From contig NC_134882.1 of the NCBI RefSeq assembly GCF_041734735.1, positions 20,886,928 through 20,950,927 on the forward strand: 64,000 nucleotides of DNA. The letters are read 5' to 3'. Positions 38,490 through 52,300 of the stretch are shown here, in pieces. The stretch is from Babylonia areolata. Its lineage: Eukaryota > Mollusca > Gastropoda > Neogastropoda > Buccinidae. The notes under the pieces were generated by a model that did no database searches, was not told where the DNA came from, and saw only the letters and a program-made list of their open reading frames with translations. The first letter of the stretch is position 1. Each line of letters begins with the position of its first letter. The translations under genes were made by a program, and so were the position numbers.

Positions 38490-40275
38490 CATGAATGGGT
38501 GAATGCATGTATATCAGTTATGTGTGTAAATTATGCACAGTGTGTGTGTGTGTGTGTGTGTGTTTCATTGCAATATTATATATTTATGTATGTGTATATG
38601 TGTATGTGTGTGTGATATTTAGACTCATCACCTGAGGAAGGAAAGTAAACTATGTAAATGATATAGTCGTGAGCACAGCACAAATATCTCACAAACATTA
38701 TGCATTTTTCAGCTGCTGAAATTGAATCAGGGTCAACACTCTTAGAACGCACAGCAGCTACAATCCAGCAGGCGTATGCAGAGACCAATGAAGACCTGCA
38801 GGGGGCACTGGATAAAGGTGAAAATCCAGTCATCAATATCAGTGTTTCATATGATGGAACATGGCAAAAGAGAGGATTCACATCACTGTATGGTACGCCA
38901 CCCTACGACGTCTCAACAACCGAGAGGAGGAGGCCAGGGATCCAGATGCCTACTAAGCAGGAGGACACTAGCTTGTAAGTACCCCCTTCCACTGTGCTCT
39001 CCAAAACTGCTCTCATATCAGGAGTATGGGAAAGCCAGACCACTGGAATGTGTCTGCCAATCTGTGTAAACCATTTCACGTTCTTTGTGAATTTGTCATC
39101 ATGTGAGCTGTGAACTGGATTATTATTGGCCACAAAACACTTCAATTTCAACTTCTTCTCTTACCTGGTGGTTGCTGTGCTGTGGATTGACATGCTGGGT
39201 GAGTAAGTTTTACCACTTGTGCTAAACAACACTCAGCCAGTAAAGTTTCTGTTCTTCTTTCTCCGTTTTCTGGGTTTTCTGTTTTTCGCACTCTACGCAC
39301 ATTTCAAATGGCTAAAACTTTCGCAAAAATAAACACAGAGCCTTAAAATTTGGCATGGTGCTTCTTTAAAGTATGGTGCTTAAAAGTACGCATTGCTGTT
39401 TTGAAACAAAATGTATAGTTATGTTTTATTTGAATTTTATTTAGAACAATCGGTGCAATATAACTGCGTTGACCAAAAAAAATTCTCAAAAATATAAATT
39501 TGTCATTACATCAAAAAGCTATCCGTACTAGATATTAACATTCCTAAATTAGATCAGAAAACAGATTTTGGCTAAGTGCAATTGAAAAAAAGCCTTAGGC
39601 TTTTAAAAATTTTTGTTTGGCAGCCATCTTGGACTGTTTCCATGGCAACCGGAGGTCCAAACACCAAAAAAAGAATAGTTTTGAACTTCCCAGTAAATAT
39701 ACTTTCAAAGTGTAATACATTTTAAATTATGGCAACAAACACCTCTGATATGAACTTTACTGTAGTGTCTGGCCTTAATTACCTGTGTTTCAAATTAAGA
39801 TGCTGTGCAGCCGTAGCAGACCTAAGGTTTGTGAAACAGATCAAAATGGTTTGAAAATGTTAAGGAATTTGACAGTGAAAATGTTGTCTGAACCCTGTCA
39901 GGGAAAGACTTTTTCCCATTGGATGGACCTCTTATTCTCCATTGTTGGTATTGGTCTCTTCCATGGGGAACAATACTTTTTACTTCGCAAATCCAGTGCC
40001 ACCACAAAGAAAATCACCCATCAGTTGTTAAAAGCAGTCAGCTGCAACAAGGCAGTAAGACTGGTTTGACTGCAGTCAAGTAGTGTGTATTTTCCTGTTT
40101 CAGGAGGACCATGACTTGGCTGCAGAGGAAGAGACGGAAGAAGACAGCAGTCAGATTCATGTAAGATACACTTTGTGTGGTTAGTTTTTCTAACATGATT
40201 CTGTTCATAACAACAGTCCTTCACAGGGGTGTTGGTGCTGTTCATGAGCTGCACGCAGCTGACATCTTTTCTCTC

Positions 40276-40333
<58 letters not shown>

Positions 40334-43300
40334 TTTCTTGCCGAGAAGGATGAGTGGGTTCTTTGTTGTTCTTTTGAAACTAACAATTGTAACAACTTTC
40401 TTGATAATACAGGAAAATATTGTGCATTTGGTGAAGAATAAAACAGAATGTGGCCAGCAAATGATGCCACTCCAAGGGATTCGGCATCCCCTTTGTTTTA
40501 CCAGCCAGAAAATGATTGTCATGTGAAGCATCCTGTTCTCAGCACGTCTGTTCAAATCAGGTGTATAGTTAAATATCAGTATTGATTTATTTCACTTACA
40601 TCAATTTGATTCTGTTATTGCGGAATATGGTTTGTGTAATGTAGATGTTTAGAGCTCACTATTAAATGTGCTGCTTGTTGCAAACATGTGTGCTATATTG
40701 TATTGGAAATGTGTTCATGAAAAAAATATCTGTTTAAACCAACTTGTTGATGGTGTTGTTTTATGTCTTCTATGTTGCTTGTTGTTTACATTTGTATATT
40801 ATTCTGTTTGCATTCTTTTCATTAAAAAGAAAAAAATCTGAGGTTGAACTAACTTGAATATTTACTTGGTTGAGGAAGGTGATGTGAAAGCACTGAAGTA
40901 TTCAAGTAAGTACAACTTATGATTCTGAGTATGGAAACTTTCTCCTATGTAGTTGATGATGTTCCATGTCTGGTTCACACTTAGAATGACACCAGGCTGG
41001 GCTCCAGTGGGTGGTAGTCAGGCTGTTACACTGGGTTCGAGCCCATTGTCTTCCACCAGACCTTGAGTGGTCTATGTGATCTCCAGCCAAATATTCAAGA
41101 AGTGTGATAAGACCTCGCCAATATCAAAACTTGCATTCATCAGTTGCTTGTTATGTAAGTGTCATCTTCAGCCTATAACAGTCTCACTACAGAATAACTT
41201 AAACATTCCCATTTCAATTTACTGTATGGTATTCAATGTTCTGGCTCTGTGTCAGTGCGAACCATAATCTGGAACGGGTTTATTTTTTCATTATTCATTT
41301 GAATTGATGGATGTTTCATTAATTTATCTGTAGTCTGTTCTAACAAGCTGGTGATGATAGACTCAAGATAAATCATAAATAAGATAAATGGAATTCAATA
41401 TTTCTGTAACAATTCTGCTGCACTTGGGGACAGTTGAATGGACTGACATAGGACCAGGATAGCTGGAGGTTGCCAGTTGGTGGCCTATGTCCTAGCTGGG
41501 GACAGTTGAATGGACTGACATAGGACCAGGATAGCTGGAGGGTGCTAGTTGGTGGCCTATGTCCTAGCTGGGGACAGTTGAATGGACTGACATAGGACCA
41601 GGATAGCTGGAGCGTGCTAGTGGGTGGCCTTTGTCCTAGCTGGGGCAACAAGCGTAGATGAGGTGACAGCAATTCTAAAAGAAAAATCATCAGAAGTGAC
41701 CCCAAAAAGTGTGGTGAAGGTGGAAACGGGTGATGTGTGGTCAGGACGACCTGAGCAGTCCAGACAGCCGGGCCAAGTGGACGGAGCACGTGCTGCGTCA
41801 GGCCAAGATGTCCAGGGAGCTGAACCAGATCCTGGCCAAGAAACAGGACCTGGCCAACCAGATGAGCCGTTCTGAGGGGGAGATCACTGCCCTGCGCTCC
41901 CATTATGAGGTGGGCCCTTGATGCTGCTTGTGTCATTCATGTTGTTTGGTTACAGTAGGTTCTTGTTGTTGGTGTTGTGTTGTTCATGTTGTTGGGTTAC
42001 AGTAGGTTCTTGTTGGTGTTGTGTTGTTCATGTTGTTTGGTTACAGTAGGTTCTTGTTGGTGTTGTGTTGTTCATGTTGTTTGGTAACAGTAGGTTCATG
42101 TTGTTGGTGTTGTGTTGTTCATGTTGTTTGGTTACAGTAGCTTCTTGTTGTTGGTGTTGTGTTGTTCATGTTGTTTGGTTACAGTAGCTTCTTGTTGTTG
42201 GTGTTGTGTTGTTCATGTTGTTTGGTTACAGTAGCTTCTTGTTGTTGGTGTTGTGTTGTTCATGTTGTTTGGTTACAGTAGCTTCTTGTTGTTGGTGTTG
42301 TGTTGTTCATGTTGTTTGGTTACAGTAGCTTCTTGTTGTTGGTGTTGTGGGCCCTTGGTGGTGTTTGTGTCCTTGATTGACTCGTGACTCTGTTTTCCAT
42401 GACTCACTTCTATTGCCCCAATTTTCATCGTCTTTATTCTCCTTCTCACCCACTCCGACTCATCAAATAGACGTAACAGAGGACTCATCCCACATGTCTC
42501 ATTGCATGCATGAACCTAATAAACTGAAAATTTGTTTATTCAATGCGCAATCAGTGTGCAAAGATGGAAAGGCTGATGTCATTGCCGACTTATCTTGGAT
42601 GAAGAAGTTGACGTCGCATTCCTCACAGAGGCATGTTGCCTCGGTGGTTTATCAACTGGGAATTGACAAGTAATGTGTTTGTTCTGTATTGTCCATGTGT
42701 TCTGTGTGGCTTATTCAGGATTAAAGAGGCTATGCCAGTCTTGAATAAAAGCTAATTTGTGTTTGCACATTTCTTCTGTCTTTGCTGCTGTGTGCACATG
42801 TCAAATGATTGGTATAAGGACAGGCCCAGCGCTTCCTTTTTGAGGAAGTGTCTGGGTTTGTTCCAATGTACCTTTTATTTACCTGTGTGCTAATTGAATA
42901 GGTAGCGTAAGCATCACTGACTTGAAGTTGTGTACCTTGTGTAATGGAGAGAGTTACCACTCTTCACTATTTGTTAATCAAGAATCTGGGTGTCCACCTT
43001 GATTCAACCCTTTCCATGCAAAACTTTGTTACCCAAACTGCCAAATCTTGCTAATACCACCTTCGTCACATCAGCCTGATCAGAAAACATCTTTCTACCG
43101 AAGCAACTGTCAAACCTGTCCTCTGTTTCATTATGTCTCATATCGACCACTGCAGTTCACTCCTGTCTGGTGTGAATGAATCCTCTATTCACACCCTACA
43201 ACACATAGTGCCGCACGCCTTGTACTCAAGAAGAAGACTGACCACATCTCCCCTCTTCTGTCACAACTTCACTGGCTTTCTGTATCAAAACACATACACT

Positions 43301-46300
43301 ATAAACTTGACACCATTTGTTACAAGTGCCTCAGCAATGCAGCCCCTGACTACCTGACCAATCTACTTAATGTCTACAAACCCTCATGCACACTCCACTC
43401 TTCCTCTGATCCTCTCACTTTCCATATTCCATGTACCAAGCTCAGTACCTTTGGCCCACGTGCCTTCTCTGTTTATGATACATGTCTGCACTGTGGATGT
43501 ATGTGTAGAGATGATACATGTCTGCATTGTGGATGTGTGTGTAGAGATGATACATGTCTGCACTGTGGATGTATGTGTAGAGATGATACATGTCTGCACT
43601 TTGGATGTGTGTGTAGAGATGGTACATGTCTGCATTGTGGATGTGTGTGTAGAGATGATACATGTCTGCATTGTGGATGTGTGTGTAGTGATGATACATG
43701 TCTGCACTGTGGATGTGTGTGTAGTGATGATACATGTCTGCATTGTGGATGTGTGTGTAGTGATGATACATGTCTGCACTGTGGATGTGTGTGTAGTGAT
43801 GATACATGTCTGCACTGTGGATGTGTGTGTAGTGATGATACATGTCTGCATTGTGGATGTGTGTGTAGAGATGCATGTCTGCATTGTGGATGTGTGTGTA
43901 GTGATGATACATGTCTGCACTGTGGATGTGTGTGTAGTGATGATACATGTCTGCATTGTGGATGTGTGTGTAGAGATGCATGTCTGCATTGTGGATGTGT
44001 GTGTAGTGATGATACATGTCTGCACTGTGGATGTGTGTGTAGAGATGGTACATGTCTGCACTGTGGATGTGTGTGTAGAGATGGTACATGTCTGCATTGT
44101 GGATGTGTGTGTAGTGATGATACATGTCTGCACTGTGGATGTGTGTGTAGAGATGGTACATGTCTGCACTGTGGATGTGTGTGTAGAGATGGTACATGTC
44201 TGCACTGTGGATGTGTGTGTAGAGATGGTACATGTCTGCATTGTGGATGTGTGTGTAGTGATGATACATGTCTGCATTGTGGATGTGTGTGCTCAGACGA
44301 TGATGGAGTGGCAGAGCAAAGTTGCCCAGCTGCAGAAGGAGAAGGAAGAACTGTCTGTGATGCTGACCGACACACACACCACTGACAACACCAGCAAGTA
44401 AGTTGTACTTTGTTTGGACTGCTTGTGTTATTCTTGTTTCATGCCAGTGCTGTCAGTTGTACTTTGTTTGGACTGCTTGTGTTATACTTGTTTCATGCCA
44501 GTGCTGTCACTGCAGCATCAGTCAGTCTGACTGTAAATGGCTGTTGTACTGAGCTGTTTCACCAGGCTCTCAGATATTGGACAGTTTAGCAGGTGCTCAT
44601 TACAAGTACAGCAGACTGTTTTGGGCTTGCAAATTTTATGAGCAAAACAAGACATAGTTTTGATAAATGTGACGCAGCACACGAAACCGGTGTAACAGGC
44701 CAGATCTTCTTACCCTGGCCAGAGTTTACACCTGTAAGAACTGGCCTAGGCCAGAGTTTACCCCCGTATAATCTAGCCTGGGCTACATCATACCTGGGGT
44801 ATAGTTTGGCCTAGGCCAGTTTATATCCTCTGGGCCATTTTTACCCCGTCTCTTTTTCTCTGAAATACATTGATATTTGAAGAGTGCCAAGATTAACAAC
44901 ATTAGAATGAAGGGTATGTGAACTGTGAGGAATTTATTTTACACAATATTTATTACCAGCAGGCTTTTATTCAAAACTGGAAAGTAATCAATGTACTTGT
45001 TGCTTGGATAAAACAGGAACACCTGTTCTAACTGATATGTTTGAACATGAAGTTCGTTCCTAGAGAAAGCATCGAAGCCTATCTATGTAGTCTTTATGAA
45101 CTTTCAGAACATGCAAGCTTCCCAGATAGAGAAGATGCTATCAGAGACAGATTAGTGCTTGGAGTTCTTATGCAGAGCTCTCAGAAAAACTACAGCTGCA
45201 ACCAGACTTGAAACTTGAAGAAGCAGTACAGCAAGCATGGCAGTTTGAACTTGTGAAGCTGTAGCCGAATGAACAACGGCAGTCTCAGAAGATTGATGCA
45301 GTGCACACAGAGGTGTAGCAAAAAGCAGAGGCCAAGGTAGCAACAGAAGTTTTCCTGGAAATATAGGCTCTTCAAGAGGCCATAGAAACAGCAGACCAGG
45401 TTCTTCCAGTGCAGCTAGAGGAGGATTTCCATGCTGTTCAAGATGCGGATGTTCACACAACAAAAATGACAATTGTCCTTAAAGGAAAATGATGTAGAAT
45501 TTGTTCAAAATTCAATCATTTTGCAGTATGTTGTCGCAGCAGTCATGGCAAAGTAACTGTCAACTCTGTTGAAGAAGAAGGAAAAAGGAAGAATTCTTTT
45601 TGGGCTCCATTGGCAAAGGCCAATCTCCTTGGCTCATTACACTACATGTTAATAACAGAGATGTAGTTTTCAAACTAGACACTGGAGCAGATGTGTCAGT
45701 TCTCATAGGCTGTCCACATAATCTTCTTCAGTGAATTCAAAAACTTCAAAACAATGCTGCCCATCTTTCAGAGTCCCACGTACTGATCACATTTCTCCTC
45801 ACCTCTGCACTCTACATTGGATCCCCATTGAAGCAAGAATTAGATACAAAGTTGTGTGTCTCTGCTATTCTGCTTTCCACTCTACAGGACCTACATATCT
45901 TTCTGACCTTATTAGTGTTTACACTCCCGTAAGAAATCTCTGCTCTTCCTCTGACTGTTACCTTTTGAAACTTCCTCTTGTCAATGCAAGAACCTGTGGT
46001 GAATGTTCTTTCTTCTTTGCTGCTCCTCACATCTGAAACAACCATCCTCATCATATCATATGCATCTGATTCTATCTCTGCTTTTCGCTCATTATTAAAA
46101 ACTCATCTTTTTAAAACCTATTGATGAGCGCTCTCAGCTTCCTTGTTCTCCAACACCACCCATGTCAGCTCACTTTAGAAGTAAGTATGAAGAGTGGGAA
46201 AGAGAGAGAGAGAGTGTGTGTGTGGAGGGGGGGGGGAGTGGTCATGAATGATTATGTAATTTGTAATATTTTTCTTCCATGTAAAGTGCCCTGAGCTATT

Positions 46301-49300
46301 AGAGAGAAAGGGCACTATATAGATGTACATTATTATAATTATGTCAGTCCAAGAATTCAGGAAATTCAAACCACAGTCAGTTATTTCCAAAATTCGCAGT
46401 CTGGGTGGTTACATTGATTGTGAAGGTTTGTTTGAAACTGAAGTCATGGTTCATGATAAACAGTAAACCCTAAGAATCTACATTGTGAACCCAAAGACAG
46501 ACAACTTGCTGAGTCGAGAAAGAGTGTCAAGAATGGGACTTGTAAAGAAAATTGACACAGTTAAGGATCCTTGTGGTGATTTGAATCAATCACCAGTGGA
46601 CTGTCCCCCCGTCAAAATCGCTCTCAAGGACAGTGCTGAACCTTACAGTCTATGCACAGCAAGAAGAATTCCAATACCATTGGTTGACAAAGTCAAGAAA
46701 GAGTTAGGAAGGATGAAAGAAACAGGTATGATGCACAGCAAGAATTCCAATACCATTGGTTGACAAAGTCAAGAAAGAGTTAGGAAGGATGAAAGAAATA
46801 GGTATGATGCACAGCAAGAATTCCAATACCATTGGTTGACAAAGTCAAGAAAGAGTTAGGAAGGATGAAAGAAATAGGTATGATGCACAGCAAGAATTCC
46901 AATACCTTTGGTTGACAAAGTCCAGAAAGTGTTGGAATGGGTGAAAGAAATAGGTATGATGCACAGCAAGAAGAATTCCAATACCTTTGGTTGACAAAGT
47001 CAAGAAAGAGTTAGGTAGGATGAAAGAAACAGGTATGATGCACAGCAAGAATTCCAATGCCTTTGGTTGACAAAGTCAAGAAAGAGTTATCAATAGAGTA
47101 TCAATACTTTCAGGACAATCTCATTATGAATGTACAACATTACACACTCAATGACAGCAACAACACAAGAGCAATGTATGATTTATGCAACAACACTGCT
47201 TAGTAAACTCCAGGATATATAGTGTGGTTATTAGACACTTCAGCCATCCCATGGCATGGTTATTAGACACGACATCCATCCCATGCCATGGTTATTAGAC
47301 ACGACATCCATCCCATGCCATGGTTATTAGACATGACATCCATCCACTGCCATGGTTATCAGACACTTCTGCCACCCCCTGCCATGGTTATCAGACACTT
47401 CTGCCATCCCATGCCATGGTTATCAGACACTTCTGCCATCCCATGCCATGGCTATCTGACACTTCTGCCATCCCATGGTGTGGTTATCAGACACTTCAGC
47501 CATCCCATGCCATGGTTTTTAGATACTTCAGACGTCCTATAGCGTGGTTATTAGACACTTTAGCCATCCCATGCCATGGTTTTTAGATACTTAAGACATC
47601 CTATAGCGTGGTTATTAGACACTTTAGCCATCCCATGCCATGGTTTTTAGATACTTAAGACATCCTATGGCATGGTTATTAGACACCAGCCATCCCATGC
47701 CATGGTTTTTAGATACTTAAGACATCCTATGGCATGGTTATTAGATACTTCAGCCACCCCATGCTGTGGTCATTAGACACTTCAGCCATCCCACAGTGTG
47801 GTTATTAGACATTTCAGCCATCCCATGATGTGGTTATTAAGACATTTCAGCCATTCCATGTTGTGTTTATCAGACACCTCAGCCATTCCATGGCGTGGTT
47901 ATTAGACACTTTCGCCATTCCATGGTGTGGTTATTAGACACTTCAGCCATCTCATGGCATGGTTATTAGACACCTCAGCCATCTCATGGTGTGGTTATTA
48001 GACACTTCAGCCATCCCATGGTGTGGTTATTAGACATTTCAGCCATTCCATGTTGTGTTTATCTGACACCTCAGCCATCCCATGGTGTGGTTATTAGACA
48101 CTTCAGCCATCTCATGGCATGGTTATTAGACACCTCAGCCATCTCATGGTGTGGTTATTAGACACTTCAGCCATCTCATGGCGTGGTTATTAGACACCTC
48201 AGCCATCCCATGGTGTGGTTATTAGACATTTCAGCCATTCCATGTTGTGTTTATCAGACACCTCAGCCATCCCATGATGTGGTTATTAGACATTTCAGCC
48301 ATTCCATGTTGTGTTTATCTGACACCTCAGCCATCCCATGGTGTGGTTATTAGACACTTGAGTCATCTCATGGCCTGGTTGCAGGGTCAGTGAGCAGCGC
48401 CGGAAACGACTGCAAGAGCTGGAGACAGAGATGTCCAGCCTGAAGCGCAAGATAGCGGAACCGGCAAAGACTGTGAAGCTGAAGGAGCAGTCACAGAAAC
48501 AAGTCAACCACCTCAACTCTGAAATCTTGGTATGTGTTCTTGTGTGTCTGTGTGTTGGGCACATTGTGTGCCCTTGTGTGTTGGGCACATTGTGTGTCCT
48601 TGTGTGTCTGTGTTGGGCACATTGTGTGTCTGTGTTGGGCACATTGTGTGTCCTTGTGTGTCTGTGTTGGGCACATTGTGTGTCTGTGCTGGGCAAATTG
48701 TGTGTCCTTGTCTGTCTGTGTGTTGGACACATTGACTGTTTGTGTGTGTCCTTGTGTGTCTGTGTGTTGGGTACATTGTGTGTCTGTGCTGGGCAAATTG
48801 TGTGTCCTTGTCTGTCTGTGTGTTGGACACATTGAGTGTTTGTGTGTGTCCTTGTGTGTCTGTGTGTTAGGCACATTGTATGTTCTTGTGTGTCTGTGTG
48901 TTGGGCACATTGTATGTTCTTGTGTGTTAGGCACATTGTACGTTCTTGTGTGTCTGTGTGTTAGGCACATTGTGTGTCTGTGTGTTAGGCACATTGTACG
49001 TTCTTGTGTGTCTGTGTGTTAGGCACATTGTGCATTCTTGTGTATCTGTGTGTTAGGCACATTGTATGTCTGTGTGTTGGGTACATTGTGTGTCTGTGTG
49101 TTGGGCACATTGTGTGTTCTTGTGTGTCTGTGTGTTGGGCACATTGTGTATTCTTGTGTGTCTGTGTGTTGGGCACATTGAGTGTCTGTGTGTTGGGCAC
49201 ATTGTGTGTCTGTGTGTTGGGTACATTGTGTGTCTGTGTGTTGGGCACATTGTGTGTTCTTGTGTGTCTGTGTGTTGGACACATTGTGTGTCTATGTGTT

Positions 49301-52300
49301 GGGTACATGTGTGTTCTTGTGTGTCTGTGTGTTGGGCACATTGTGTGTCTGTGTGTTGGGCACATTGTGTTCTTGTGTGTCTGTGTTGGGCACATTGTGT
49401 GTTCTTGTCTGTTTGTGTGTTGGGCACATTGTGTGTCTGTGTGTTGGGCACATTGTGTGTTCATGTGTGTCTGTGTGTTGGGCACATTGTGTGTTCTTGT
49501 GTGTCTGTGTGTTGCGCACATTGTGTGTCTGTGTGTTGGGCACATGCACTCAAGGCCTGACTAGCTTGTTGGGCTATGCTGCTGTCAGGTATCGGCCTAG
49601 TTGTATAGTGTAGTGTATATGGATTTGTCTGGACGCATTGACACCTTGAGAAGCTGAAACTGGAATACTGAAACTTTGTTAATATTTGACTGGAACTAGA
49701 TATGTATTCATGCGTTATAGAAAATGGTGCATTAAACAAGGCCTCGCCTGTGAAATTATAGTGTGTGTTCAAGTGTGTTCCAGACACTTGTGGTGTCTGT
49801 GTTGTACACATTGTGTGTTCATGTTTCACTGTAACTGAGTATGTATTCATATGCTATAGAAAATGATATGTTAAACACGGTCTCAACTGTGAAGTCATGG
49901 TCTGTGCCTGTGCATTGTACACATCGTCCAACACTTTGGCTGATGACGCCTGTCTTGCTTCTTTTAGTCCTTGAAGACAGTGTCTGTGAGGGTCTGGATT
50001 CAAATCCCAGCTGTGCCCTTTCTCTCAAGTTTGACTGGGAAATACAACTGAGCGTCTAGTCATTCGGGTGAGACAATAAACAGAGGTCCTGTGTGCAACA
50101 TACGCTAGGATCCCAGAAAAAGAACCCCAGGCAACGAAAATGTGTTGTCCTCTGGCAAAATTCTGAATTCACTCTGATAGGTACATAATTTTTTTTTTTT
50201 TTTTACACATATGCATGCAGTCAAGGCCTGACTTAGCATGTTGGGTTGTGTTGCTGGTCAGGCATCTGCCTAGCAGATGCGTAGTGTACAGATTTGTGCA
50301 AAGGCAGTGCCGCCTCCTTGAAAAGTGAAAAGTGAGGTGTTGTGTGGCAGGTGTACAGTGTATAGAAAGGTGAGGTGTTGTGTGGCAGGTGTACAGTGTA
50401 TAGAAAGGTGAGGTGTGTGGCAGGTGTACAGTGTATAGAAAGGTGAGGTGTTGTGTGGCAGGTGTACAGTGTATAGAAAGGTGAGGTGTTGTGTGGCAGG
50501 TGTACAGTGTATAGAAAGGTGAGGTGTGTGGCAGATGTACAGTGTGTAGAAAAGTGAGGTGTTGTGTGGCAGGTGCACAGTGTATAGAAAGGTGAGGTGT
50601 TGTGTGGCAGGTGTACAGTGTATAGAAAGGTGAGGTGTTGTGTGGCAGATGTACAGTGTATAGAAAGGTGAGGTGTTGTGTGGCAGGTGTACAGTGTATA
50701 GGAAGGTGAGGTGTTGTGTGGCAGGTGCACAGTGTATAGAAAGGTGAGGTGTTGTGTGGCAGGTGTACAGTGTATAGAAAGGTGAGGTGTTGTGTGGCAG
50801 GTGTACAGTGTGCAGAAAGGTGAGGTGTTGTGTGGCAGGTGTACAGTGTATAGAAAGGTGAGGTGTTGTGTGGCAGGTGTACAGTGTATAGAAAGGTGAG
50901 GTGTTGTGTAGCAGGTGTACAGTGTATAGGAAGGTGAGGTGTTGTGTGGCAGGTGTACAGTGTATAGAAAGGTGAGGTGTTGTGTGGCAGGTGTACAGTG
51001 TATAGAAAGGTGAGGTGTTGTGTGGCAGGTGTACAGTGTGTAGAAAGGTGAGGTGTTGTGTGGCAGGAGTACAGTGTGTAGAAAGGTGAGGTGTGTGGCA
51101 GGTGCACAGTGTATAGAAAGGTGAGGTGTTGTGTGGCAGGTGTACAGTGTGTAGAAAGGTGAGGTGTTTTGTGGCAGGTGTACAGTGTGTAGAAAGGTGA
51201 GGTGTGTGGCAGGTGCACAGTGTGTAGGAAGGTGAGGTGTTGTGTGGCAGGTGTTCAGTGTATAGAAAGGTGAGGTGTTGTGTGGCAGGTGTTCAGTGTA
51301 TAGAAAGGTGAGGTGTTGTGTGGCAGGTGTACAGTGTATAGAAAGGTGAGGTGTTGTGTGGCAGGTGTACAGTGTATAGAAAGGTGAGGTGGTGTGTGGC
51401 AGGTGTACAGTGTATAGAAAGGTGATGTGTTGTGTGGCAGGTGTACAGTGTATAGAAAGGTGATGTGTTGTGTGGCAGGCCTTGAAGCAGCAGCGTGTGA
51501 AGCTGATGAAGCAGATGAAGGAGGAGGGCGACCAGTGGCGTAAATGGAAACAACAGAAAGACAAGGAAGTGCTGCAACTCATGCAAAAGGTGACTGTCTG
51601 GTTTTTACTGGATACATGTCTGACTTGCTTCACTTGTATATGTGATAAAGATGATAATAGTGATTTTGTCTTTCTTTTTATTATCAGTATACTTTTTTTT
51701 AATGTTGTCTGTTTATTGTAATCATATAAAAAATTTCTAGTTTTGTTCTGTGTGACATGGAGAAAGGAGTGGTAGGATCCTGTGTTCTTAATGTTCATTA
51801 ACTTGCTGTCTACTGAGACAAACCAGACACATATCTTTTATTGTGGGCTCTTTTTGACAGTGGTATTCAGACTGTACATGTCTGTGTGTTTGCAAGTTGT
51901 TATAATTAAGGTCAGCATCTAACTGTATGTGTTCCACATTATTTACATAACAAATGTTAATAAAAAGAAAAAAAAAGTTATAAAACAGTGCAGAACTGCT
52001 GCTGGTTAATATGGTGTTGGTCAGCTTTGTTAGTGACTGTTTTCATATTGTGTCTTGGTGTTAAACACTTCCTTCATTAGCCAGACAGAGATGATTTGAG
52101 GTGATTTACCTGCCTTTCGAAACATTCTGAGGAAAGGTATCATTGCAAAAATGAAGCTGATGGTTTTTGTGAGACACTCACAGACAATGAGAAAATCCAA
52201 ATGAATGTCATTTGTTTCCATGTCCTGCTCTTCACACACAGGGGAAAGGGGATTACCTGTAGCAGCAGGGTTTTTTTTCTTGCCTTTCAAATTATGTACA

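Larger units (their letters stand above)
37043..39774 (+). mobile_element. TTAA-flanked DNA transposon with Mutator-like transposase remnant
   Basis: The termini are GGCCAGACACGGTAGTGAA on the left and, reversed, GGCCAGACACTACAGTAAA on the right. TTAA flanks both ends (37039-37042, 39775-39778). Inside, two exons encode the N-terminal part of a Mutator-like transposase. The rest of the transposase is deleted, leaving only a short stretch resembling its C-terminus (near 38892-38965). The TTAA target is unlike the 8-9 bp typical of Mutator and like that of Kolobok or piggyBac. Confidence 0.78.
44990..47110 (+). mobile_element. LTR-retrotransposon fossil (Ty3/Gypsy-like internal part), broken
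   Basis: Parts recognised in order: a gag-like segment (about 45050-45270), a Cys-rich nucleic-acid-binding segment, an aspartic protease motif region (about 45675-45715) and the start of the pol reverse transcriptase region (about 46470-46740). No LTRs seen. It is degraded with several breaks and clearly old. A LINE 3' end (45725-46345) is inserted in it, and a 76-bp stretch of its pol part is tandemly amplified. Confidence 0.6.

Noticed and set aside
37669-38891. A host gene nested in KIF4 intron 10
   Set aside because: Inverted ends and TTAA flanks enclose it, and the protein matches a transposase N-terminus. It is a deleted transposon.
39785-40069. 94-codon frame after the transposon
   Set aside because: No family resemblance, no splice logic with KIF4 exons 10 and 11, and composition of plain intron.
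43370-44401. Several overlapping 290-340 codon frames on both strands, some cysteine-rich
   Set aside because: A 36-bp unit without stops keeps multiple frames open at once. This is array arithmetic, not genes.
48295-49613. Many Cys/Val- or His/Thr-rich frames
   Set aside because: Low-complexity GT-rich array after exon 14, open in all frames.
50233-51798. A 521-codon minus-strand frame of His/Thr/Pro-rich repeats
   Set aside because: It is the 38-bp array read backwards, continuing through the antisense of KIF4 exon 15. No start context or family; repeat-driven.
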